This document shows, piece after piece, positions 1 to 6,975 of a DNA stretch of 15,462 nt. The position numbers and the translations under genes were made by a program. The DNA comes from Flavobacteriales bacterium. GTDB lineage: Bacteria; Bacteroidota; Bacteroidia; Flavobacteriales; Flavobacteriaceae. How positions within the stretch are numbered: the stretch's first letter is position 1; every line of letters starts with the position of its first letter. The notes under the pieces were generated by a model. It searched no databases. It saw nothing but the letters and a program-made list of their open reading frames with translations, and had not been told where the DNA came from. The stretch covers positions 1 to 15,462 of the forward strand of contig JALVEJ010000055.1 of NCBI GenBank assembly GCA_027031025.1, written 5' to 3'.

Positions 1-1
1 A

Positions 2-790
2 GACAAACTTAAAGACTACGATTTACCGAAAAAAGCATTTACGACCTTTAAATCGGCAAACGGGATAGATTTGAACGGCTATATCATCAAGCCCAAAAAT
101 TTTGACCCGCGCAAAAAATATCCGGTTTTGATTTATCAATACAGCGGACCCAATATTCAAACCGTTCGCAATGCGTGGAACAGCAGCACCGATTATTATC
201 ATTATTTACTGGCGCAGCAAGGTTACATAGTTGCATCAGCTGATCCCCGTGGTACCGGAGGTCGTGGAGCGGTATTTAAAAAAATGACCTACAAACAGCT
301 CGGCAAATTGGAGTTAGAAGACATCTCAGCAGTCGCCAAACAACTAGGTGATTTGCCTTATATCGATGCCAAACGTATCGGGATTTGGGGTTGGTCCTTC
401 GGGGGTTTTATGTCAAGCAATGCCATATTGAAAAAACCGGATTTGTTTCGTATGGCTATAGCCGTTGCACCCGTAACCAATTGGCGTTTTTACGACACGG
501 TTTATACCGAACGTTACAACGGCTTACCCGATGAGAATCCCGGTGGTTATGATGACAATTCGCCTTTGTTTTTTACCAATGGACTCAAAGGCAAATTTTT
601 ATTAATTCATGGTAGTGCCGATGACAATGTGCATCTACAAAACAGTATGCGACTAGCCAAAAAATTGCAAGAAAACGATCAGCCCTTTGATGAGATGATC
701 TATACCGATAAAAATCACAGTATTTACGGTGGAAAGACCCGTAATCATTTGTTTAAAAAGATGTTGCGGTATGTAAAGAATAATTTATAA
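2..790 (+). CDS. Dipeptidyl-peptidase IV-like serine peptidase (S9 family), C-terminal part
   Basis: The 5' end is cut by the window: the frame is open from base 2, so the TTG at 71 is not the start. The visible 262 residues are the alpha/beta-hydrolase domain of a prolyl oligopeptidase family enzyme. The fragment opens with the domain-entry pattern NFDPRKKYPVLIYQYSGP. The catalytic triad is intact: Ser132 in GWSFGG (codon 395-397), Asp207 in GSADDNVH (620-622) and His239 in DKNHSIYG (716-718), numbered within the fragment. Family knowledge: these enzymes release X-Pro or X-Ala dipeptides from peptide N-termini, in Bacteroidota usually in the periplasm, after an N-terminal beta-propeller that lies outside this window. 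Two peptide symporters follow on the same strand, which suggests that the released dipeptides are imported. The spacing and sequence of ADDNVH favour DPP IV over other S9 members; the exact specificity is inferred. Confidence 0.93.
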   Translation, partial: DKLKDYDLPKKAFTTFKSANGIDLNGYIIKPKNFDPRKKYPVLIYQYSGPNIQTVRNAWNSSTDYYHYLLAQQGYIVASADPRGTGGRGAVFKKMTYKQLGKLELEDISAVAKQLGDLPYIDAKRIGIWGWSFGGFMSSNAILKKPDLFRMAIAVAPVTNWRFYDTVYTERYNGLPDENPGGYDDNSPLFFTNGLKGKFLLIHGSADDNVHLQNSMRLAKKLQENDQPFDEMIYTDKNHSIYGGKTRNHLFKKMLRYVKNNL

Positions 791-815
791 TTGGATAAGG
801 GAGGAATGAGGAGTC

Positions 816-833
816 AATGAGATTTTTCTCATT
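816..833 (+). other. Short perfect hairpin after the peptidase gene
   Basis: AATGAG and CTCATT pair perfectly around the loop ATTTTT. The 3' arm runs into the first boundary motif of the repeat that begins at 828. The 3' arm plus the following bases (828-838) can instead pair with GAGGAATGAG at 801-810 with one bulge, so two structures compete. No T-run follows, so I do not call it a terminator. Confidence 0.4.
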
Positions 834-930
834 TCCTCAAATTAAGAGCAGGACTATAGTTTGAAGCAATAAACAATCATAAAAGTACAAAATATTCTAT
901 GAAGTACAATAAAAATCCTCATTTCCTCAA
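828..930 (+). repeat. Intergenic ~90-base repeat, copy A
   Basis: One unit lies between two CTCATTTCCTCAA boundary motifs (828-840 and 918-930). It aligns without gaps over about 79 bases to copy B at 5375, at roughly three-quarters identity by eye. Shared internal blocks are AGCAG, TTTGAA, ACAA, CTATGAAG and A-runs. The unit ends 13 bases before the -33 box of the following symporter gene. No open reading frame is conserved among the copies, so it looks like a non-coding repeat. Confidence 0.75.
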
Positions 931-942
931 AAAAAAAACACA

Positions 943-974
943 TTTGTAAAACCCAAAGAATTAAAATAAATTTG
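943..974 (+). promoter_or_regulatory. Bacteroidota-type promoter of the first peptide symporter
   Basis: TTTG (943-946), a 20-base spacer and TAAATTTG (967-974) match the TTTG / TAnnTTTG form used by the Bacteroidota primary sigma factor. Transcription would start near 981 and give a leader of about 16 A-rich bases before the ATG at 997. No Shine-Dalgarno site is present, as is usual in this phylum. Confidence 0.75.
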
Positions 975-996
975 TAACCAAATAAAAAACAAAACT

Positions 997-2715
997 ATGA
1001 AGGAAAACAATCAACAAAAGCATCCTAAGGCACTTTATACGTTGTTCACAACTGAAATGTGGGAACGATTTAGTTACTATGGGATGCGCGCATTACTGAC
1101 ATTATATTTAACTGCGACTTTAATTGAAGGTGGTTTTGGTTTAAGCAGAGAAGAATCGCTTGCCATATACGCTATTTTTACAGGTTTAGTTTACCTCACT
1201 CCTATTATTGGCGGTTGGGTTGCCGATAAATTTTTAGGAAAACGAAAAACCGTCTATATTGGTGGTCTGGTAATGGCTGTTGGACAATTTTTATTAGCTG
1301 CCAGTGCCTTTCTTGCCAATTCATTAGACCCTCAAACTCGACTTTTTCTATTCAATTTCGGATTGGGTGTTTTAATCATCGGTAATGGATTCTTTAAGCC
1401 TAATATTTCTACTATTGTAGGGGATTTTTATGATGACAATGACCCGAGAAAAGATGCTGCCTTCAATATCTTTTACATGGGTATTAATCTCGGTGCCATT
1501 CTTGGACCTTTTATTGCCGGAGCACTAGGTGAAAATGTACATTGGGGTTGGGGATATTTCGCTGCTGGAGTCGGAATGCTTTTGAGTGTTATTTGGTTAT
1601 ATTTTCATGAAAATACGTTGGAAGATAAAGGGCTTCCTCCGAATTATTCGAGAACAACCAATGTTTTAACAGCCAAAGACTGGAGAGAAATTATCATGTA
1701 TGCTGCAGGTTTGATTTTAGCAACGCTAATCATAATGTTGATTTGGCGCAGTTTGCCGGAAAATGTGACCGATGGTATCACAAAAATCGGTTTTGGAATT
1801 GGAATTTTAGCCTTAGCCTATATTATATTTAAAGGCACCAATGGTAAGGATGAATGGTCCAGAATGATTGTAATACTTGTTCTGGCATTCTTTAATGTTG
1901 CTTTTTGGGCTGGTTTTGAACAAGCAGGCGGCACCATGAATTTGTTTGCTAAGGATAATACCGACAGACAATTGTCCGGTTTTAGTTTACCCGGATTTTT
2001 TACCAATATTGATATTAAAATTTGGGGTGGATTAGCAGGCGTATTCTTACTCGCTTGGATTTATAGTATTTATGTTAAAATTTATTCAGAAGATGAAAAT
2101 AAAATTAAAGAATTTTCTAAAATAGGAAAGTATAGTGGATATGGCGTTTTGTTGTTCGGATTTTTAGCTATGTTGAGTTATTTTTCTTCCGGTCCGGAAA
2201 TTCCGGCTTCATGGTTTCAAAACATTAATCCTATAGCTATATTAATTTTTGCACCTCTTTTTTCGGTTATGTGGTTGAAATTAGATAGAATGAAATTAAA
2301 TCCCAGAACGCCTGTCAAATTTGCTATCGGACTATTTTTAGGAGCAGTTGCCTTTTTTGTTATGACCCAAGCCGATCATTTAGCTAAAACCGGTATTAAA
2401 GTTTCGCCTTTATGGTTAGTAGCCGTATATGTAATCTTAACGCTTGGTGAGTTGATGCTTTCACCTATCGGGTTATCTATGATAACCAAATTAGCACCGA
2501 GAAAATTGATTTCGATAGTCATGGGGTTATGGATGGCTAGTTTTGCTGCCGGTAACTATCTGGCTGGTATGCTTGAAAGCATTTTACATCATTTAAATGA
2601 AAGCGGTTACCAATTAGAATTGTATCCATTCATTATGTGGGTAATGATTGTTTCAGGCTTAATTGTTTTGATCTTATCACCATTACTCAACAAAGCCATG
2701 AAAGGAATTCATTAG
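997..2715 (+). CDS. POT/PTR2-family proton-coupled peptide symporter
   Basis: A 572-residue polytopic inner-membrane protein of the POT (PTR2) branch of the major facilitator superfamily, which imports di- and tripeptides with protons. The canonical TM1 proton-coupling motif ExxERFxYYG is complete (E20, E23, R24, F25, Y27, Y28, G29). The loop motif GGWVADKFLGKRKT (72-85), the PTR2 block GNGFFKPNIS (129-138) and FNIFYMGIN (156-164) are present, and the TM7 FEQAGG motif is intact. Length and hydrophobicity fit a 14-helix bacterial member. The ATG at 997 follows a good promoter and an A-rich leader. The gene lies downstream of a DPP IV-like peptidase and upstream of a second POT gene, so uptake of peptidase products is the likely role. 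The substrate range cannot be read from the sequence. Confidence 0.95.
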   Translation: MKENNQQKHPKALYTLFTTEMWERFSYYGMRALLTLYLTATLIEGGFGLSREESLAIYAIFTGLVYLTPIIGGWVADKFLGKRKTVYIGGLVMAVGQFLLAASAFLANSLDPQTRLFLFNFGLGVLIIGNGFFKPNISTIVGDFYDDNDPRKDAAFNIFYMGINLGAILGPFIAGALGENVHWGWGYFAAGVGMLLSVIWLYFHENTLEDKGLPPNYSRTTNVLTAKDWREIIMYAAGLILATLIIMLIWRSLPENVTDGITKIGFGIGILALAYIIFKGTNGKDEWSRMIVILVLAFFNVAFWAGFEQAGGTMNLFAKDNTDRQLSGFSLPGFFTNIDIKIWGGLAGVFLLAWIYSIYVKIYSEDENKIKEFSKIGKYSGYGVLLFGFLAMLSYFSSGPEIPASWFQNINPIAILIFAPLFSVMWLKLDRMKLNPRTPVKFAIGLFLGAVAFFVMTQADHLAKTGIKVSPLWLVAVYVILTLGELMLSPIGLSMITKLAPRKLISIVMGLWMASFAAGNYLAGMLESILHHLNESGYQLELYPFIMWVMIVSGLIVLILSPLLNKAMKGIH

Positions 2716-2827
2716 TAGAAAGTTTTAGTATTAAGTAAGAATTTTATTTTAACAAAAAAACTAAGAATTAATGAGAAATCTATTACTAATTAAGATTTCA
2801 CTTCATTTGAAATGATATAAAAACACT

Positions 2828-2877
2828 GGTCGCTTCGATACATTCCGCTTCTTATGGAAGCGAAACACTCAGCGACC
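2828..2877 (+). repeat. Palindromic intergenic element between the two symporter genes
   Basis: GGTCGCT (2828-2834) and AGCGACC (2871-2877) form the outer stem. CGCTTC (2846-2851) and GAAGCG (2857-2862) form an inner stem around TTATG. The ends, GGTCGCTTCGA and CTCAGCGACC, resemble palindromes I remember as recurring between genes in Bacteroidota. Related words occur at 5356-5367. It is not followed by a T-run, so a terminator role for the upstream gene is uncertain. Confidence 0.6.
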
Positions 2878-2905
2878 TACTAAAAAATAAAATTAACCAA
2901 AAATG

Positions 2906-2942
2906 TGCAACAAAATAAGCCTGTTGCAAAGTTTGTGACAGG
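2906..2942 (+). promoter_or_regulatory. Candidate switching leader before the second symporter
   Basis: Two stems share one segment. TGCAAC (2906-2911) pairs perfectly with GTTGCA (2923-2928). Alternatively CCTGTTGC (2920-2927) pairs with GTGACAGG (2935-2942), with two G-T pairs, and is followed by TTTT (2943-2946). They cannot form together, which is the layout of an antiterminator/terminator pair. The T-run is short and no TAnnTTTG promoter is visible upstream, so regulation is only a possibility. Confidence 0.35.
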
Positions 2943-2965
2943 TTTTAAACTAAAAAATAAAAACT

Positions 2966-4633
2966 ATGAGTGAAGAACAAAAAGAATTAGGATTTATTGG
3001 GTTGTTAAAGTCTTTTCCCCGTCCTTTTTGGGTAGCAAGTGCCATGGAATTGTTTGAACGTTGGGCTTGGTACGGTTTATTTGCTGTATTGGCTCTGTAT
3101 TTAACCGGTTCAACCGATGAAGGTGCGCTTGGATTTAACCATATTCAAAAGGGGGAAATCATGTCGTATGTGACCTTTATCTTATATTTATTACCAATAA
3201 TTACCGGTGCTATTGCCGATAAAATCGGCTATCGATTATCCCTGATTATCGCTTATGCCATCTTAGGAACCGGTTATTATTTTATGGGCGAAGTTACGTC
3301 ATATACGGCTGTTTTTCTGGTATTTTTATGGGTCGCTGTGGGTGCAGCCATGTTTAAACCCATTGCCTCGGCTATTGTAACCAAATCTACTGATAAACGT
3401 AATTCTTCTTTCGGCTTTGGTGTGTTTTATATGATGGTAAATATCGGTGGATTTTTCGGACCTTTATTTTCAGCTAAATTAAGAGACCATTACGGCTGGA
3501 AAATTGTTTTTATAATGGCAGCGACATCTATTGCTATTAACATGATATTAGTCTTATTTGTTTTTAAAGAGCCTAATCGAGAAAAAACAACGGAATCTCT
3601 CGGTCAAAGTATTTCACGCTCATTCAAAAATATTGTTGAAGCTTTATCCGATATGAAACTGACACTCTTGTTGTTAATCATGATTGGATTTTGGTTGATG
3701 TTTAACCAATTATTTTATACGCTTCCTACATTTATTGAAGACTGGGTTAACACCAAACCGCTTGGAGAATTTTTAGACAAAGCAGCATTTATCCCACAAT
3801 GGTTTGCCGATTTCTTTAAAAATAAAGAAGGCGGTGTCAATCCGGAAATGATTGTCAATTTAGATGCTTTCTTCATAGTTGTTTTCCAAATGATTATTTC
3901 AACCATCATACTTAAATGGAAACCTATCAGCGCCATGATGTCAGGTATTTTAATCGCTATTATCGGTATTGCTCTATCCTTCTACACCAATAATGTCTTT
4001 TACACTATTTTCGGTATCTTTATTTTCGCTATCGGTGAAATGACATCTAACCCTAAATTCTCTGACTATATCGCTAAAATTTCCCCAAAAGGAAAAGAAG
4101 CCCTGTATATGGGAACTTACTTCTTACCTATTGCATTTGCTAATTTACTGACTAAATGGATTACCGGCGATTTATATGAAAAATTTGCTGATAAAGTTAG
4201 TTTACTAGAGAATTTATTATCTCAAAAAGGGATTCAGCTTCCTAAGGTTGGGACACCATTAAGTAAAGAAGCTTTTATTGAAAAATTGCATACTTTAAAA
4301 GCTATTAATGTGGAAGAAGTTTTAAAATTTATTCCTCCTGAAGACCAAATTAAAGATTGGAAACCGGTCGTAAAACAAATAAAAGAATATGCAAAAAATC
4401 ATGGCGTTGAAAATCTGTCATTGAGTGGTGAGTTCTCTAAAAATGACCTGATTCACAAAGCGGCAGATGCCTTAAATATGACACCGGATCAATTGACCCA
4501 ATATCTCTGGGATACATATCATCCAAGTCAAATTTGGTATATTATTGCCGGCATAGGTCTTATTACCATTGTAGGTTTGGTTATTTATGACCGTGTAATT
4601 GCGGCAAGAACCAAAAAAGAATTGTCAATTTAA
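2966..4633 (+). CDS. Divergent POT-family peptide symporter with a C-terminal soluble insert
   Basis: A 555-residue POT/PTR2-like inner-membrane transporter, clearly homologous to the preceding gene but divergent. The TM1 motif reads ELFERWAWYG (28-37): both Glu residues and the Arg remain, but the usual Phe and first Tyr are Trp. The PTR2 block is reduced to AAMFKPIAS (127-135), and FYMMVNIGG (154-162) replaces FYxxINxG. Before the last helix (about 521-542) lies a hydrophilic stretch of roughly 118 residues (403-520), rich in Lys, Glu and Leu, which the first symporter lacks. The ATG at 2966 follows the A-rich leader AAATAAAAACT, similar to that of the first gene. A strong terminator follows the stop. 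Peptide transport is inferred from family and position; an altered substrate or regulation is plausible because of the changed motif. Confidence 0.88.
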   Translation: MSEEQKELGFIGLLKSFPRPFWVASAMELFERWAWYGLFAVLALYLTGSTDEGALGFNHIQKGEIMSYVTFILYLLPIITGAIADKIGYRLSLIIAYAILGTGYYFMGEVTSYTAVFLVFLWVAVGAAMFKPIASAIVTKSTDKRNSSFGFGVFYMMVNIGGFFGPLFSAKLRDHYGWKIVFIMAATSIAINMILVLFVFKEPNREKTTESLGQSISRSFKNIVEALSDMKLTLLLLIMIGFWLMFNQLFYTLPTFIEDWVNTKPLGEFLDKAAFIPQWFADFFKNKEGGVNPEMIVNLDAFFIVVFQMIISTIILKWKPISAMMSGILIAIIGIALSFYTNNVFYTIFGIFIFAIGEMTSNPKFSDYIAKISPKGKEALYMGTYFLPIAFANLLTKWITGDLYEKFADKVSLLENLLSQKGIQLPKVGTPLSKEAFIEKLHTLKAINVEEVLKFIPPEDQIKDWKPVVKQIKEYAKNHGVENLSLSGEFSKNDLIHKAADALNMTPDQLTQYLWDTYHPSQIWYIIAGIGLITIVGLVIYDRVIAARTKKELSI

Positions 4634-4657
4634 TTCTATACAAAATAATTCTTACAA

Positions 4658-4695
4658 AACCCGGTTAAAAAACTTTTTAATCGGGTTGTTTTTTT
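4658..4695 (+). terminator. Rho-independent terminator after the second symporter
   Basis: AACCCGGTTAAAAA (4658-4671) pairs with TTTTTAATCGGGTT (4674-4687) with one G-T pair, followed by G and a run of seven T. It ends the peptidase-symporter region 25 bases after the symporter stop. Confidence 0.85.
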
Positions 4696-4698
4696 ACG

Positions 4699-4706
4699 TA
4701 ACTTTA
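4699..4706 (+). promoter_or_regulatory. Possible -7 box of the small anchored protein gene
   Basis: TAACTTTA differs from TAnnTTTG only in the last base and lies 17 bases before the ATG. I see no convincing -33 element at the right distance; the region upstream is the preceding terminator. Confidence 0.4.
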
Positions 4707-4723
4707 AAGCAAATTTTTATATC

Positions 4724-5248
4724 ATGAAGAAACTATCGTTATACATTATTGTTTTTTTAGCAATAGTCAGTGGCTTTTTTATATATAATTCTTTTCGTTT
4801 GATTAAAGAAAACACGGCATTAAAAAAAGAATTAAAAGAAACCAATGCCGGCTATGATAACAATATCCAATACGCTATAAAATTGGAAGATTCCATTACG
4901 GGTTTTCAAAAAAAAGTGAAGGAATTACAAGCCGAAGATAAATTTTCATTACAAGGCAACCCGAAAGCCGCCAAATATTTATCGGATATTGACGACCAAA
5001 CAGATTGGCAAAAATATATCATTGATACTTTGCTGAAAACAAACGAAACCGAAGGCAACAATCCTTTGATTCCTTTTGACGGCATGGCAGGAAAGATGAA
5101 AATTACCCAAGCTAAAATATTAAATAACCGTTGGATTATCGCCCGTTTTTCGGACGGCACATATAGCGGAGAAATGCTCTTGCGATATGACATTAACAAA
5201 GATAAAAGTATTGATTTTAAAGTTCTGGATCAGACGTTGTTTAATTGA
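4724..5248 (+). CDS. Small membrane-anchored coiled-coil protein of unknown function
   Basis: I do not recognise a named family. The 174-residue protein begins with MKK and a hydrophobic helix (about residues 4-22), which is either a signal anchor or an uncleaved signal peptide; no lipobox cysteine is visible. A Lys/Glu-rich heptad-like stretch (about 25-70) suggests a short coiled coil. The C-terminal half (about 95-170) has alternating hydrophobic residues consistent with a small beta-rich domain, including GKMKITQAKILNNRWIIARF. Topology would place the C-terminal part outside the inner membrane. It sits between a strong terminator and a gene-free repeat region, so it is probably transcribed alone. 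The ATG at 4724 is the first in frame and is followed directly by the hydrophobic helix. A real gene is likely from codon structure and the coherent domain layout. Confidence 0.8.
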   Translation: MKKLSLYIIVFLAIVSGFFIYNSFRLIKENTALKKELKETNAGYDNNIQYAIKLEDSITGFQKKVKELQAEDKFSLQGNPKAAKYLSDIDDQTDWQKYIIDTLLKTNETEGNNPLIPFDGMAGKMKITQAKILNNRWIIARFSDGTYSGEMLLRYDINKDKSIDFKVLDQTLFN

Positions 5249-5280
5249 AAATTTAAAAAATTAATTAAAAATGAATAATA

Positions 5281-5374
5281 GAGATTTCTCCTCGTTTGTG
5301 CCTCACTCGTTCGAAATGATACCGGCACTTCGGTATAATCCAGATTATCATCGGGGTCGCTCAGCGCCCTGGTC
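5281..5374 (+). repeat. Palindrome-rich intergenic element
   Basis: This is the first part of a gene-free stretch (5249-5565). ATGATA (5316-5321) can pair with TATCAT (5346-5351). Inside it ATACCG/CGGTAT (5319-5324/5331-5336) and ATAATC/GATTAT (5335-5340/5343-5348) form smaller hairpins. The end, GGGGTCGCTCAGCGCCC, shares words with the palindrome at 2828-2877. It is GC-richer than its surroundings. I see no gene in it. Confidence 0.5.
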
Positions 5375-5560
5375 CTCAATTCCTCAAATAGAAAGCAGAA
5401 ATAATTTTTGAAACAGTGAACAAACATCAAAGCACCAAATAATCTATGAAGCAGATAAAATCATCAATTCCTCAAATTATAAGCAGGAATATTGTTTGAA
5501 GCAATGAGCAATCATTAAAAAACATAATTAAATCTTAAGCAAAAAAACTCAATTCCTCAA
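5375..5560 (+). repeat. Tandem ~88-base repeat, copies B and C
   Basis: Three boundary motifs of the form CTCAATTCCTCAA (5375-5387; 5463-5475 with A as first base; 5548-5560) enclose two units of 88 and 85 bases. The interiors are related to each other and to copy A at 828-930 (shared AGCAG, TTTGAA, GAAGC or TAAGC and A-runs). The array ends six bases before the ATG of the AI-2E-family gene, so that gene's promoter must lie within or upstream of the repeats. All three units carry TAnnnTTTGAA, one base longer than the -7 consensus. Confidence 0.75.
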
Positions 5561-5565
5561 AAAAA

Positions 5566-6654
5566 ATGGAAAATAATCAATCCAATATCATAGCCAAAGG
5601 CATCGTTAAAGCCGTTTTTTCACTTTTAGCAGTATTGCTGCTTATATGGTTTTTATATAAAATTAAAGTAGTTATTGCTTACCTTTTAATCGCATTGGTC
5701 GTCTCGTTAATCGGTCGTCCTGTCAAAAAATTACTCATCAAATATCTCAAACTTAAAGATACTTTGGCAAGTGCTTTAAGTTTGTTGTTTATTGTTAGCA
5801 TTTTTGGAGTTTTACTAGCTATTTTAGTACCGTTGGTTATCCGTCAAGCCCAAAATTTATCGGCATTGGACATTCATGGTTTTCAACAAAAAATGACTTT
5901 GTTGTTAGAAAATATCAAAACCTATTTACATCAAAAAAATATCGATTTTTTAGATAATTTTACTTTGGAAAGTTTATTTTCGGAAATAAATTTGAAAATT
6001 TTACCCGGATTGATAAATCCTGTGATCAATGTTTTAGGCAACCTCATTGTCGGCTTTTTTGCCGTCAGTTTTATCTCCTTTTTTATGTTGAAAGACAGCG
6101 AGTTAACCGCTAATTTTCTCTTTAAACTCATCCCAGACAACGACAAAGACCGGTTTAAACAAGTTTTTACTAAAATCAAGGATTTACTTTCCAGGTATTT
6201 TATCGGTATTAGTTTACAAATCAGTATCATTTTCATTTTATATACCATTTTGTTAAACATTCTCGATGTCGAAAATGCCACTTTTATAGCCCTATTGGCT
6301 GCTTTGATGAATTTAGTGCCTTATATAGGTCCCATTGTCGGTTGGATTGTTATGGTAAGTTTGTCCATGACGTCACAGCTCAATGTGTTAGATAGTAACG
6401 GCTTGATTCATCTGGCACAAAACATCAGCATTGGTTATATCATTGTGCAACTTTGGGATGCTTTTGTCGATGTGCCATTGATTTACTCCAAAAGCGTCAA
6501 AGCCCATCCGCTTGAAATTTTTTTGGTCATTATGATTGCCGGCACTTTATTCGGGGTATTAGGCATGATAATCGCCGTCCCGACTTACACCATGTTACGT
6601 TTATTTTTCAAAGAATTTTATGACGAATACAAAGCGCATTTTACCATTTGGTAA
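5566..6654 (+). CDS. AI-2E family (TqsA/YdiK-like) membrane transporter
   Basis: A 362-residue polytopic inner-membrane protein of the AI-2 exporter-like family. Paired helices near the N-terminus (about 12-55 and 66-92) precede a hydrophilic, partly amphipathic region (about 95-150). Further helices follow (about 150-175, 210-235, 238-268 and 310-350). The family hallmark NLVPYIGPIVG is at 249-259, and FFMLKD (172-177) is typical of the group. Length is normal. The family name comes from E. coli TqsA, linked to autoinducer-2 export, but members also include ion antiporters, so the substrate here is unknown. The ATG at 5566 directly follows the repeat array and an A-run. It stands alone, with gene-free DNA on both sides. 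Confidence 0.9.
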   Translation: MENNQSNIIAKGIVKAVFSLLAVLLLIWFLYKIKVVIAYLLIALVVSLIGRPVKKLLIKYLKLKDTLASALSLLFIVSIFGVLLAILVPLVIRQAQNLSALDIHGFQQKMTLLLENIKTYLHQKNIDFLDNFTLESLFSEINLKILPGLINPVINVLGNLIVGFFAVSFISFFMLKDSELTANFLFKLIPDNDKDRFKQVFTKIKDLLSRYFIGISLQISIIFILYTILLNILDVENATFIALLAALMNLVPYIGPIVGWIVMVSLSMTSQLNVLDSNGLIHLAQNISIGYIIVQLWDAFVDVPLIYSKSVKAHPLEIFLVIMIAGTLFGVLGMIIAVPTYTMLRLFFKEFYDEYKAHFTIW

Positions 6655-6666
6655 TTGAAATTAAAA

Positions 6667-6699
6667 TAAGCAAGCTTTTATGGGCTTACTATATTTTTT
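6667..6699 (+). terminator. Weak terminator candidate after the AI-2E-family gene
   Basis: TAAGC (6667-6671) pairs with GCTTA (6684-6688) around a 12-base loop, followed by CTATATTTTTT. The stem is only five pairs. Confidence 0.35.
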
Positions 6700-6939
6700 G
6701 GTTCAAAAAAATTTGAAATATCAAAAATTATTAAAGACATAAAAGAAAAAACTCCATAAAAAACTTCGGCAAGATGAGCGCATCGCTCCGTGGCAAAAAA
6801 ACAATTAATATTAACCACAAAGTTACAAAGAGTAAAATTTCACAGAGCGTTGCACTGAGCCTGCCAAAGTGTAACACAGAGTTGAAAAAATCGCAAATCC
6901 AAAATCGCAAATTTGAGAACTAAAATCAAAAAAAAAGCC
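6700..6939 (+). repeat. Gene-free stretch with short degenerate repeats
   Basis: No gene is visible in this part of the 321-base gap between 6655 and 6975. GAGCGCATCGCTC (6777-6789) is a small palindrome. From 6815 to 6885 loosely repeated words such as CACAAAG, ACAAAGAG, CACAGAG and ACACAGAG occur, with GTTACA (6822-6827) opposite TGTAAC (6870-6875). AAAATCGCAAAT is repeated head to tail at 6887-6900 and 6901-6914 (12 of 14 bases identical). The pattern resembles the CACAAAG-type filler I recall from Bacteroidota intergenic DNA. Confidence 0.5.
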
Positions 6940-6947
6940 TATATTTG
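6913..6947 (+). promoter_or_regulatory. Promoter of the P-loop ATPase-recQ pair
   Basis: TATATTTG (6940-6947) is a perfect TAnnTTTG box. A TTG at 6913-6915 lies 24 bases upstream, slightly longer than usual. Transcription would begin near 6954, which places the TTG at 6913 outside the message and makes the TTG at 6976 the likely start codon of the first gene. Confidence 0.65.
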
Positions 6948-6975
6948 TTTGCTTAAACAACATAAGCAATACATT

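Noticed and set aside
71..790. Peptidase gene starting at TTG 71
   Set aside because: The frame is open to base 2 and the residues before the TTG continue the normal S9 domain sequence, so the gene is cut by the window edge.
801..838. Terminator after the peptidase gene
   Set aside because: Hairpins form, but no T-run follows and the 3' arm belongs to the repeat boundary motif, so termination cannot be claimed.
5230..5430. Minus-strand 66-residue reading frame
   Set aside because: It runs across palindromes and the edge of the repeat array, overlaps the end of the real plus-strand gene, and has no promoter or recognisable domain.
5375..5560. CRISPR array
   Set aside because: The boundary motif is only 13 bases, the intervals are 85-90 bases, and the interiors are related to each other rather than unique spacers. 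No cas gene is present.
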